From NCBI GenBank assembly GCA_029531795.1, contig JAPEIS010000003.1:3100001-3164000 (forward strand): a stretch of DNA of 64,000 nt, read 5' to 3'. Of the stretch, positions 24,484 to 36,392 are shown piece by piece (positions within the stretch are counted from its first letter, which is position 1; each line of letters opens with the position of its first letter). The DNA is from Sclerotinia nivalis. Lineage: Eukaryota; Ascomycota; Leotiomycetes; Helotiales; Sclerotiniaceae. Below the pieces are notes generated by a model that worked only from the letters and a program-made list of their open reading frames with translations, did not search any database and had not been told where the DNA came from. A program made the translations under genes and the position numbers.

Positions 24484-25646
24484 ATGTATTTTTCAGCAGC
24501 TGCTATTTCAGCCATCTTGGCTAGTTCTGTCATGGCTCATCCTGGTCATGATGCCAGACAAGAAATCGCCGAGAGAGCTTCTTTCATATCACAACTTAAA
24601 ACACGTGATCTTAGCCACTGCTCTGCAGAGTTGAAGGCTAGAGGTCTTGAGCAGGCAGCTGTCGCAAGACGCTCTGCTATTGCCAAGAATCAGAGAGAGA
24701 AGAGAGGCATCAGCTCTGGTAAGATCTAACTTTCGTGCCATTGCTTCTTCATTTTTGTGGAGAACTTAACTGATCTTGTAAACAGGGCAACCTTACTTGA
24801 AAGCAAGAGATGAGGCAACTGTTTTAAATACCACTCATTTGTCCGCCGAGGATTATGAAGCTTCCACTGATGAGTCTATCGTCTTCGGAGGAAACAATTC
24901 CTGTATTCTCAGTCCAGAAGTTACCCAAGGTCCTTACTGTAAGTTTAGATTCGCTCTCCATCCATCAACATCAAGGCAGGGTCTAATATGTCAATTCAGA
25001 TGTCTCTGGTGAATATGTCCGAGCAGACATTGTCGAAGATCAACAGGGAATCGATCTCATCCTCGACACCCAAGTGATTGACATGTCTACTTGCAATCCT
25101 GTCACCAATGCGGTTGTCGAAATCTGGCATTGTAACTCTACTGGTGTATACAGTGGTATCGTCGCTTCAACAAACGGCAACGCAGCTGATACCGCCAACA
25201 TAAACTCTACCTTCCTTCGCGGTCTTCAAGCAACCGACGCTGAAGGCGTTGCGCAATTCCAAACTCTCTTTCCCGGTCACTACACCTCTCGCTCGAATCA
25301 TATTCACGTCCTCGTCCACTTCAACGGAACTACCTATGCTAACGGTACCTATGGTGGCGGTGTCATCTCTCACGTTGGACAAATGTTCTTTGATCAAGAC
25401 CTCATTAGTCAGGTCGAGGCCATTTCCCCATACAACACCAATACCCAACCAACAACTTTGAACTCTGCCGATGGCGTTTTGGTTGATGAGGCTGCTTCTT
25501 CTGATCCTATGATTGAGTACTCTCTTTTGGGTGAGACTGTTGCTGATGGTATTTTCGGATGGTTGGCTTTTGGTGTTGATGTTTCTGAGTCTTATAATGT
25601 CAAGCCTGCTGCTAGTTTATATGCTAGTGGTGGTGTAGAGAACTAA
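24484..25646 (+). CDS. secreted intradiol ring-cleavage dioxygenase
   Basis: Iron(III) enzyme of the protocatechuate 3,4-/catechol 1,2-dioxygenase fold, which opens catechol-type rings between the hydroxyls. Model: join(24484..24718, 24786..24938, 25000..25646), 344 aa, with 67- and 61-nt introns. A signal peptide (residues about 1-19, ending SVMA) precedes HPGHD, the usual start of mature fungal extracellular members. The iron ligand set is visible: Tyr in TQGPYY (spanning the second splice), Tyr in FPGHYTSRSNHIHV and both His of NHIH. Several NxS/T sites fit secretion. Family members act on lignin- or tannin-derived phenolics outside the cell. The substrate cannot be told. The gene is intact; exon joins are confirmed by frame and motif continuity. 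Confidence 0.92.
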
Positions 25647-27364
25647 AAGGCTGGTCACTAGTTTTGACACCTGGTAAAAATGAGAAAGGAGAAGAGTGGT
25701 TCTTTAGCGATGGGGTATTCTTATCCTACAGGTTTCGTCAGCATAAAACCGGCGACTTTTCCACAATTCTGTATAGAAATGAATGAAAATTACATTCGAG
25801 CCAAACATCCTGTCCCTTACCAAACGATTTTAAGAGATCCTTGCTTCGATTTATGCTTTATCTTAATTTTATTATTCTGATTTATGCTTACGTATCTATT
25901 TTCAAATTTGTGGATATAGGGATTTGGACCAAAGCATTTCGATTATTGCGGAATATCTAACTATCCAACATCTATAATCACATGAACGTAACCACTATCC
26001 ATGCAAATATAGGTGGGAGAGTGTCAAGTCGCCCAGATATTGTTATCCGATCTCAATGGTGAATAATTCCTACTAGTTTCCGACCCGTTGTCTGAACCAA
26101 ACCTTTGTTATCATGATTCCTGATTCCTGCCGGAATAGAGGTGGAATCTCCGCCGCATGCATGTTCCCTTGTCCTCGCAGTTTTCATGAAAGTAAGGTCT
26201 AAATCACAAAATGACATCCCGTCTGAAAAGCTTGGATGTTGAAAAAGCTCATGTGCATGGTACAGGCTCTTTAGATGTACAATGCATTCCCGGATCTCTT
26301 TCCTTAACGCCGTACGCATAATAAAATTGAAGCTTCCCGGGGACAATGCAGTTACAGTTTTCTATGCTTGTTCAAAGTTCCGAATGTACGTACCACGGAG
26401 CCCATTTTGCTAAAAGTTTCTATGGTGGCTGAGAGTGGCAGGATAGAAGCGGTTAGGTTCATGCAAATTTATTCCAGAATCAAAACAGATTAGAGAAACA
26501 CAGTATGAATATTTAGCCATTGAGGTGCCGTTGTTGAGGTCGTTGTGTTTGGCCATACTCGCGTGGAGTACGATATTAGCCATGGTACGTGAAGCCGCCG
26601 TTCTGCCGGTATTGATTTGGCGAAAGGCGGTGAGGTGAAGGTTATCATCACTAGATTTTAGTGGGTTTGATGACCTTTAGCGAGGAGGACGAAAATTCCC
26701 TCACAAATGTTGTTTGTCTGTCTTGGTTGTGTTTCTTAACCACAAGTTCGAAAACAAGCTGGAGCAATCTATATATCACTTTCCAATTTCAAGCTAGCTG
26801 CTTCTCTGATAGCTCCAAGTATTTGGAATCACATGTGATGTGCCCCTGCAATGCATTTGCTTTTTGAGGGTCACAATTTTGGGCGGCTAAGCCTTCTCAA
26901 TGCAATTGTCAGTGCAGCACATTTAACTTAGCTTTATTTTAAGCAAGACTTTGTATTGGTACTTTTCAATGACCGCTGTGGTTTCCTCTAATGAACTCTC
27001 TTATCGCGGTAAATGTTGGCGGCTAAGCCCATCTAAATGCGGTTCTCGGTGCTACAACATGAAACTATCCTCCTCGCGCTATACCCAATGATTTTCTTGA
27101 AAATAACATTGAACCATTCTATCGGATTTATTATGTGCGGTCTCACGACAAAATTGGTAGAATGAATGGCCACACGCGCGCGGACTACTGCACGTGAAGC
27201 TGCACTGTGCCCGCCCAGTTACACAAAGCTCACAGTGGTGTCTTAAAATGCAGGCCTCAATGTTGACTTGTGTCACAATATAAAGCCGCTGGCTCCCGCT
27301 TGTTTGTAGGTCCATATCGACTATTATTTTGCACTTTCTCACCTTCCACAATTTCTGATAAATT
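25647..27364. other. intergenic, no gene seen
   Basis: Nothing supportable. A 97-codon minus-strand frame (26053-26346) and others lack motifs. GGCGGCTAAGC occurs at 26880 and again near 27020, a short dispersed repeat. The final 100 bases are probably the leader of the following membrane-protein gene. Confidence 0.4.
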
Positions 27365-29100
27365 ATGTTCTCGTTATATGACCTTGAGTCGTCCCCGCAG
27401 GCGGGATTTTCTGCACTCGACGTCAAAAGCACCGAGAAGCTACTACCAGGCCAAAGTATCCAGGCACGACCACGAAGCCGGATTGTTACGTTGGGCAATC
27501 GGTATATTTCCTTCCTAGGCCTCATTGCTCCCACAATCGTCAGCAGTCTCCTTCTAGCTGCAGACCAACGCCACGTGTCTATCTCTGGCGGCGCCTTCTA
27601 CGATTCAATCATTCGAAATCGAGCTTCAGCCCAAATTGGAGTTCACATCCTTGCCGGTGGACTTGGCTTGATACAAGTGGCAGCGATTTGGCGTCTTTGC
27701 AATTATGCCACTCGAATACGCCTGATCAAACGGTCAATCCCTCGTGATTTATTGAACTTCTGGAATAAATTCAGCCTGTCTTCAATGCGTTGGGAGTTGT
27801 GCTGCACTCACTTCCTTCTCATATTGCTGTTTGCTTTTGCATGCGCTGTCCCATGCCCATTGTGGGCTGGTGCAATTACTCCCGTGGACACCCATTCTTC
27901 CTGGCCGGCATCTATCCTGATTCCTCAGTACTCGAACATGACCTCGGTCCGTGAGTGGCCGTCAGAGATCAATTCATCGGGTCCTACTCTACGAAGTGAT
28001 AAGGGTTTCTTTACTTACTCTCCTGCTATGGCGTATCAAGGCCTTCTTTCACAATCTATTTCTACCGCGACGACCATGGATGGCTCCGCACGTCAACATG
28101 CGAAGTATGACAATTCGAAGTTCTTATATATCGGGCGCTCATTTGGTGTTGGTGCATCAGTAGGCCTAGCAGACGATTACATCCTCGGTAAATCCATTGC
28201 CACTGGTTACACATTCCAGGAAGTTGGTTACACAGCTGAAACAAGTTGTATATACAACCAAAGTGCCGATTTTAAACTGGTGAACGATGGGGTACAGTTA
28301 TTTGCTGCTCGAGGTTTCCTACCTGACAGCGCATCCGGGGAATTTTCTGTTTACTTGGGCCATACGTCAAATTCCATCGTTGCCTTTGGAGTTGCTGCCG
28401 ATAATACGGGTTACAATCCAAGGTATCTTGGTATTGCAGCGGGCAGCGACTATGGAAATCTCAATATGGCTCAATGCAGAACTCAGTTCAACCCAACAAT
28501 CTTCGATGTCTCCGTTGTGCTTGCAGATAAGACCATCACTGTTACACCAAAGAATGCCCCTGCAGTCGATATTGAACCTTCAGGAACTCTGACACATGTT
28601 CTTGAAAGACAATTTGAGCTTTCTTCTAATGATATGTCGAACATCTATCAAGTAAGATTAATTCCCGTTCTTCACCAAACTACATCAATGTACTAATAAT
28701 CTTTCCTCAGAGCGTTATAGGGAACGCACTCAACTTCAGCATTGCCGACTATCGTGCGTACGTCAGCAGCTCACATTATACTGGCAGTCCACTGCGTGAG
28801 CTAGATATCAATCTTGGAGGAGTCCAAAACTCCGTGACGGCAATGATAGATGATCTTCTCGTCTCATATGCCAGCGCACAGTTAATGATTGCTAACGATA
28901 CCAAGACTGTCGATGTCACCGTCATGGTAGCCGCTATTCGATTTGGTCAGCCCGTATATATTTATTTAGTATTCGGGTTCAATCTTTTCCTTGTGCTTGG
29001 GGCTGCTACGTATCACCCAGAAGAAAGGGAAGAAGACGATAACTATTCATGGCTAATTTTTGATTCCGCAAACATGGAAGTGGAGGCGATAGAGGATTGA
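27365..29100 (+). CDS. multi-span membrane protein with large exposed domain, family unknown
   Basis: Model: join(27365..28651, 28711..29100), 558 aa. One 59-nt intron (GTAAGA...CTCAG, phase 0) joins the two frames without loss. Predicted membrane segments: residues about 45-63 (FLGLIAPTIVSSLLLAA), 96-115 (IGVHILAGGLGLIQVAAIW), 145-170 (a Cys-rich LLILLFAFACAV stretch) and about 515-535 near the C terminus (YIYLVFGFNLFLVLGAA). Between the third and fourth lies a domain of about 340 residues with several NxS/T sites, likely outside the cell, and a short acidic tail follows the last helix. I do not recognise the family. The layout (three N-terminal helices, big loop, one C-terminal helix) recurs in uncharacterised fungal plasma-membrane proteins. 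Gene looks intact. Confidence 0.78.
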
Positions 29101-29829
29101 ACCTTTGAGTGCACCTATTGAGGGCGAATTTGTGTATGTAGTTAATACTGGGTGTTTGTAGTGTTGGATGAATGTATATTATGATTTTCCGTTTATAACA
29201 ACTTTAACCATACCGGTTATCAATATGCATAGAGTATCATCTGACCTTATCATCTGACAAGACTTGCGACTGTTCCAATCAACAACTTCGACGGAGCTTG
29301 AGCAAAGTCACTGATCTGTTCTTGAATTCTCATTTAATTTTGTAAGATGCATTCAAACCGTTGATTGGCTAGTGCTTCCGTTTAGTCCTGAGCGGCCACT
29401 GAAGGATATTTCCTCTCGTCTGGACCTGGGTCTGTAGCAGATTTGGTGTGCTGTTGATACCGCGTTCTTCAAGAGGACGTCACTGGATGTGATCGCTGGA
29501 ATGCTCGAGGTGCGTGCTCTAATAGAGCCTTCTACTTGTAACGCCGAAGAAGTGAGCATCTTGCGACGGCTTCAAAGTGAAGAGAACAAGGCCATGAACG
29601 GTCAACATTCCTTTACGATTATCATTGATCGGCACAAAAAAGATGGCAGATCGACTCATACGGCGACGTTGTGTAGACAGATGTTAATCCTTTCAATTTG
29701 TGTAATATACGAGAACAAACTACTTAACTATCTATAAATATCGACGACCAAACGCTCCACCATATACACCGTCATTTTACTACCAAGAATAACCCTATAT
29801 TGGTCCCAAGATAAAAGAAAAAACAATCA
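29101..29829. other. convergent 3' intergenic region
   Basis: Lies between the 3' ends of the membrane-protein gene and the GT61 gene. No gene seen. Short frames (68-82 codons) lack motifs. Expected to contain both polyadenylation regions. Confidence 0.4.
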
Positions 29830-31283
29830 TTAATTTACATCATAATTTCGTAACCCTTTGTTATATACGCTCCTTGTAGCGACCTTCATCAAATCTAAGA
29901 AGCGCTCGCGGTCCAGCGCGACATCCTCCAAATGCCATTCGGCACGCTTTTGCCCGCGTGAAGGTTCCGGCAATTTCGAGGCGTGCACGCTCAAATATGT
30001 ATGTGATCGAAGCCCAGCAAGATTTCGAAAGCCGTTATGGTTCAAACCTTCTGGCAGTATCTCAACCATGACTGATCCCTCGGGAGAAAGATACCATGAG
30101 TCAGGCCGGCTCCGTGAACTCCAACCAGAATATCAGTTTCTCGGACTACCTTGATTTGTTCGGCAAAGGAGATGGATTCGAAGTCTATCATTTGGATTTT
30201 GACGTGAGGATCTTGCGATTGGAGCTGTTCTAGGTAGGACTCTTGGCCAACAAGTCGTCGACGACGACGGTCGATGTAGGTTATAACGATTTCATCGTTA
30301 TGAGGTTTCCAAGGCTCCACATTGTAGAAGCTGAGAACTCGGTCAGAAAACGTACGTAATAGTTCCGACTGCCCGCAATCGTGAATGGACCAGTCTCCTT
30401 GCCAGGTAGGATTGCTGGCACCAGCCAATGGTATTATGAGATTCTCGAATTCGGTTGTTTCGCGAAGCTCGTTCAATCTAGTGACTGGCCTTTGGGCAAC
30501 AGCATTCCAAAGATCTATGTAAAACCCATCGACATGGTCGTCTAGGATCACTATCTGAGTGTTTTGGACATCCTCGGAGATATAGAAAGGCGCGTTCGTG
30601 GCACGATTCACAGACATTCGTAGGACGTCTATAGTCATCATTGTCGACCAGATTTCCATGAGGCAGTGCCATGGGTTCAAGGCACCTTCGCGTTTGATAA
30701 GGATGGTGTGATTCATCGTGATAGGGTATTGGCGTAGATGCCGAGTTTTGGAAACATACTCGTCGAAGATAATTTTAGGGCCGGTACCGTACCAGTAAGA
30801 CCGAAAATCATTGAATTCAGGGTATCCTTTAGCTTTTTCCTCTGCATTTAATGTTCGAATGTCACAACCGAGCTGGAACTTCTTCTCGAAAGCGTTCCAT
30901 GTTGCTGCTTGTCCAAGGCACATGGTATCTCTACCCGAACCAGACCATTGGGTAGTATGGAAACAGGTCAGATTCGTGTAGGAACCAGGCATGCTGTATT
31001 CAGTTGCGGAATCACGCAAATTCTCAAGATATGTTCGACTGTAACGCTCGGCACAAAAAGAAGAATGATAGGGCTCGACATCGTACTCAGGAGGCACATC
31101 TATTGTCCAATTTGAAAGCTCAACTTGGGCTTGATGGGACGGCCATTGTGGAAGGTAATCCCGAATTTGAGCTTCTCTCGGCAAGTAATATAAGGAAACG
31201 ATAACAAAGAGAAGAAATAAAGTTGCAGGTAGAAGGGCCATTGACTTATGTCTCTGGAAAGGAAGAGAAGCCATACTTTTCAT
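29830..31283 (-). CDS. glycosyltransferase family 61 protein, frame broken once
   Basis: Type II membrane GT61 enzyme (EOGT/xylosyltransferase-like), predicted Golgi or ER. From the ATG at 31283, residues about 14-35 (MALLPATLFLLFVIVSLYYL) form the signal anchor. A luminal domain follows with NxT sites, the family block GALNPWHCLMEIW and the donor-binding signature ETDILVGVHGAGLTHGIFLP. Right after this the frame runs into a stop at 30042. The expected continuation (VEILPEGLNH and a C terminus ending at 29830) is in another frame. Adding one base within CTCCCGAGGG (30079-30084) would give 484 aa, normal for the family. So it is a recent pseudogene or carries a sequence error. The open frame extends upstream to 31385, but Met at 31283 puts the anchor in the normal place. 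Sugar and target unknown. Confidence 0.85.
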
Positions 31284-32974
31284 GTCTGATTCATAGAAAA
31301 ATCGACGATATTTTTGAGAATTATAAAGTAGAAAACGACATCTCAAAGTGCAATATGCTTGGGGGATAAGCATCACCTCATACACGGAGCGCTACCTGCC
31401 TCAGAGTACATCCGCCCTCTTTTTCAGCCGATTTCTGCACTTCTGGCCGATCCATTTTGGTGGGACTCACAGTCATGTCGACGGGGGGTAGCACGAGCCT
31501 ATAGGAGGGCCTGAACCCCTGTTTCCGCCCCCCTCATCCCGTTCCCTGCTCGGCCCCCAAATTTGACAGCCATTGTTATTCAAGTATTGTGAACTGATAT
31601 GCAAGAGACGAAACGTACCGTTACCCTGATTGCCGAGCGCGAGCGTAGCACACATAGCTTGTCGTGTTCGATGTGTAAGTAAGCGGCATCTTAGTCCCTT
31701 TTGCTGCGAAATATTGGTTTTCAATTTTGATTCTTAACAGTAGTTGTTTAAGCTTGAAATTTGTGTTTGTTCAAGATTGGGTGAAGAACCGGACTCTTCT
31801 GTAAGTCGTCGACATCTTCAGGTGCCCTTGAGGGTAGAGACCCTTGATTTTGCTATCATCCCAGGCATCTCAACCAATCAAGTTCATAAATTTCTCTCAT
31901 TTACCAAACTGTCGGGTCGGTAAAACAACCGCTTTTAGTTAATGGTCCTGTCCCATGCATAAGTAAGCGAAACTTTACGGAAATGCACCACTCAGCATGC
32001 GGCTCGAGCCTCCTTCGAGATATTTATAAAATTGGGCAAACCATGAGAGTTTCCATTGAGTTAGGTGCATTATCAACGTTGCAAAAAACACTATCCTGCC
32101 CACAAAAAAGAAGTTCATTCATACAACACATTCCTATCGAGGCTTAGATTTTGCGGGTAGGGCTAGTTGAGGTATTAAAGGGGTATAGATCCTGTAAATC
32201 TACATTAGATACAGTAAGGCTTTTGGAGTAGATCAAATGTAAGCGAATATTTCACTTGTTTTTTTCATATGAATCCCCAATTAATAAAGTGGAATAATGA
32301 GGAATAATTGATTCTGGACTATCTTAAATGTTTTCACGTCAAATTTACTCCGCAGGCCTGTATAGGAAGGTGCTGCATACTTTTTGGGCCGCCCGGGTAA
32401 TGACAGATTGCTTGGGGTGTTGTGTAACCTAAGTACCTGGTAGCTTTAGATATGACAAGCTTGAAATTTGCTCTTGCTGTCCGTCGTTACTGGTTACCGG
32501 TGCTGTGGGTGGGCGCTCATGAACGTCAATATGAGCCAAATGATGGGCATCTTATACCAATAGATTTATAGTTGCTCTGGTCCAGCGCGACAATCGAGTG
32601 GAATCCTGCAGGATTGCCTCCTGCTTTTGTAATTTACCATGCAGGAGTAGCTAGTGTGCATCCAGCCGACTACACAGATGACACCATACGCCGTACGCCT
32701 CCGAACCATGTCAATGTAGGGGTTGAAAACCTCGCAATTCGAACCAGGTTTATCTTGCGGACTTTGCCCAAATGTTGGTAACTGGATACACTGCACATTT
32801 CATCCATCGGCGTTACATTAAATCAAAATAAATAATCCGAGCCGTCACCAACACCGAGTAACCGACATATGTATCCCAGGTCACACAAAAAGCATACATC
32901 GTAGGGCTTTCCTTCTTTCCTTTCAAGACACAGTCTTTGCTACATCTTCCTGCCTATATCTGCTTACCATCGCT
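31284..32974. other. intergenic, no gene seen
   Basis: No supportable gene. Short GC-rich islands with G or C runs at 31480-31560 contrast with AT-rich neighbours. Bases 32880-32974 probably carry the leader of the protease-like gene (CTATATCTGC...CATCGCTATG). Confidence 0.4.
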
Positions 32975-34744
32975 ATGGCCTTCGCTGGTCGATTGCAGTT
33001 GATGTTTAGATTTTGGCTTCTTATTTTTTTTGTCAGGCTTGTATCGGCTGCCTGCAGTGTCCCTCCTATCCCTATACGCATTGGAAACGTGTCATTATCC
33101 ACCGGAGAGACAGCCCGAGGTTTAGATTTATCGGTTGGAAACCCAGAACAACATTTTGCCTTCTTACCTCAATGGTAAGCCTGTATTTCTTCAGACCATG
33201 GACTTTCACTTACTGTATCTAGGCCACTAAATAACTCCTTCATTTACGGAACCGATGGGTTCTGTGGTTCCAGTTGGTCAAGCGCGGCCTGTACGACATT
33301 TCGTGGTGGCTCATATAATGAATTCGCATCCAAAAGCGGTGGAGTACCGGCTATTAATTCATACCCCTCCGACGCGTCCCCCTATCCAGACCTTACTATG
33401 GTATCTGACAACATTACGCTGAGTTCAAATGTGAGCATGTTGAATTTCCCAATCGGCATTCCCAAAGCAGATTGGGGAGAACAAGGCTATTTCCCGCAGA
33501 TGGCCATCGGACTTGGCACAAATTCCACAATTTTGAACACGCTCTACTCATCAGGTCAGATCGCATCTCGGACGTGGTCCATGTTTTTGGGTCGTACAGG
33601 AGCGACGGCAGCGACTCAGCTAGATGGAGGTTTCGTCTTTGGGGGTTATGATCGCGCCAAGGTTACTGGGGCAAATTACACTCGCAGTCTCACTTACTCC
33701 AGGACATCTTGTTTCTCTGGAATGCTGGTCACAATCACGAACATGGTACTCAACTTTCCAAACGGAACGGATGCTAGTATATTCGGCGGCATTGAATCCG
33801 ACGCCATCCAAGCATGCATTGGGCCAAGCTACCCGGTCTTATTAACGGTTCCAACCGATCCTTATTTCAACAACTTCGAGCAACTCACCAAACAAACGAT
33901 AACCGACAGATCGTTTGGGACATACTACTATGGCATGCTCTATGGCGGAGGACCTCACGACTCAACACCGTGCGTATATAATCAACAACAGACTTCTTGC
34001 AAATGCTAACAATTTTTCAGATATGCCGGTGATTTGACCATTGAATTAGACTCTGGAATTTCTGTCCGCATACCGAATGATCAACTTGTGGTACCCAACC
34101 TTTCAATCGATCATACGTCAGGCGTCATGATTGCAAATGCGTCAGAACCCGAGCTCGTCCTGAATGCAATTCAAGCTGTGAATGCCAACGATCTTCCGCA
34201 GCTGGGGCGACAATTCCTTACAGCCGCATACCTGATGCTGAACCAAGATGCAGAGACTTTCACACTTTGGCAAGCCAATCCTACCGAGAATGAAGATCTG
34301 GTGGCTGTTGATGGCAAAAATATTCCTATAGATGATTTTTGCACTTCACCTTCTACACCAAATAATAACAGCGCCAACGGTGATTTGGGAAATTCGAGCA
34401 TCCCTTCGACCACAACCAATACTTCAACTGCAGACACAGCAAAGATATCGACGGGGATTATTGTGGGTGCAGCGATTGGATCTGTCGTAGTGGTTGCAAT
34501 TGTTGCGGGAATCATCATTTGGTATATCACGCAGAGGAAGAGGAAAAATAACATCATCGCTGCTGCTGCTGCCGTTGCGAATGTATCCGAGAAACATCCT
34601 CCGGGCTATCCACACTATCAGGACCAGATTCAATTTCCCCACTACATCCCACAAGAATTGCATGCCAAAGCAGTGCCCGTCATCACACGGCATGAATTGC
34701 ATGCTAGGACAGCTACCGCCAGCGAACTGCAGGAATTGCCTTAA
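32975..34744 (+). CDS. membrane-anchored aspartic-protease-like protein, catalytic motifs absent
   Basis: Model: join(32975..33174, 33223..33969, 34021..34744), 556 aa, with 48- and 51-nt introns. Residues about 1-26 are a signal peptide. The body follows a pepsin/yapsin-like pattern (LDLSVGNPEQHFAFLPQ, then a paired-Cys loop, GFVFGGYDRAK, GDLTIELDSG). Many NxS/T sites suit the secretory route. A Ser/Thr/Asn-rich stalk leads to one membrane helix (about 461-485) and a basic then His/Pro-rich cytoplasmic tail of about 70 residues. The first DTG catalytic triad, expected after the GxPxQ-like VGNPEQ, is replaced by FLPQW, and no second DS/TG is evident at its usual place (ESDAIQACIG). It is therefore probably a non-enzymatic receptor-like or binding protein. 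Family assignment is by pattern, without a search. Confidence 0.75.
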
Positions 34745-36392
34745 ACTTCGAATATACCCGCTTCAAGCTTAGACTCCATGAAAATTCATGTATATATCAT
34801 TTACACTTAATTCCTAATTGCATAGTTTGTTAAGATTAGAATAGCTGTCATAGCAGAATTAGAGCACCAAGGCGAGGGAGCAGGAAGGAGGTTCTTCAGG
34901 ACCAGTTAAGACGCTCACAGAATCATGTATAGTAATAAACTTAGAGCAACCTTCATGCATGCGCCAGTTATAGAATCGAGACAATTCGATGCTAATAGAA
35001 AAACATCATCATCTGTCACCTCGACAGGTAGATGTGACGCCAGAAGCTTTTAGATGAACCCATAGATGGTTACAGGGACCGTAAGATACGAGTATTTGAA
35101 ACCAGAAGTCCGTATTCCAGCGTTCAGGCAGGCACCTACGTTACGGACTCAGATGCTGTGCATGCAACTAACTCCCGTTAAGGACTCTCGTACTACAGCT
35201 TGCGGAAGGGAATGTGGGTGTGTGCACATAAATAACCGCGCCGCTGTTGCATTTAGACTATTATGCTATTTTTGATAGAGAAGTAGGTGTCTAGATACTT
35301 GTATTCATGAGACGAGATAATGTGCGCACTCCATCATCCTTCAATCCACTTGATGCAACACGCCTGGTTCATAAATTGATTATCCTCTCTGTTAGATCCT
35401 GGTCGCATTAATGGTAAGGCAGACTCACTGGAGTCCGTTGAATGTATTGGCTAGTGTGTGGACGACGGTGACACGGGTAGCGGCAACTGTGGTACAATTT
35501 GCTAACTAACTATCTGACGAACAGCGGCTTCAATTGGTCCAACTTTCGGCGCACTCGCTCTTATGCAGATTGTAGCTATCTCCCAACGCTGATTGGGTAG
35601 TCAGGTACGAGGACGAGCCTCATATAAGAAATTGAAGGAACGAACTTTTCGGTGAATAGGTATCCCAGGATGTTACATCATTCCGGTCGTGCAAAAAGAT
35701 CGATCAAGCAAGTTGAGATTTCACAGAACTTTCCTCCATTAGTGATGCACTGCTGTATGCCAAGGATCACTTGCCAGAAGTTTTTTAGTCCAAAACTGAT
35801 TCTATACAAGATAGAACCTAAGTCGTAGATGGTGCAATGGTATCTTGATAGTTAGCTGAATTTTTTTGCCAGGAATAAGGATAGCACTTCAAACTGGAGA
35901 TTGCCGTGAACAATAATCTAGAGACATATGACAAGCACACCGTGGCTCATGAGCTTTTCTTTCACTGTATGTCTTAGGTAGTTTCTTTAATTCTCAAGCC
36001 TGTACGCTGCAATCGTGAACACTGTCGTATATATAGATTTAAAGAGCTATCGTTGTCCAGTTGATGACTATGGCTATTTATGGTTATTGTTCTAGAAATA
36101 ATTCTCACCGACAACCATACAGTTGGATACACCCTTTACTTTACTAAATCTCAGCCATAATTGTCTTATCTCCTTATCACAAGCGAGATAGCTCTTAGCT
36201 CCGAATCGCGTCAAGCGCGAGCCATCAATATGGGGAAATGTCAAAATGCGATACAATTCACAACTTTGTACGTCCTCATTTCCTAATGTGTGTCTCAGTG
36301 GAAGTTTTATGACTTTTCGACTCATGATGTTGCGATTCAAAGATCGAGCGAACTACTAAACCCCGCTTACGCCAACGCCTAAATCCATCACA
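34745..36392. other. intergenic, no gene seen
   Basis: No coding sequence supported. Frames up to 82 codons lack motifs. The last 60 bases are the likely leader of the STRIPAK gene. Confidence 0.4.

Noticed and set aside
27079..27534. 151-codon minus-strand frame
   Set aside because: Largely antisense to the start of the unknown membrane-protein gene; shadow.
32725..32755. GGTTCGAATT on the minus strand, T-arm like
   Set aside because: Surrounding bases do not fold as a tRNA.
34171..34557. 128-codon minus frame
   Set aside because: Antisense to the last exon of the protease-like gene.
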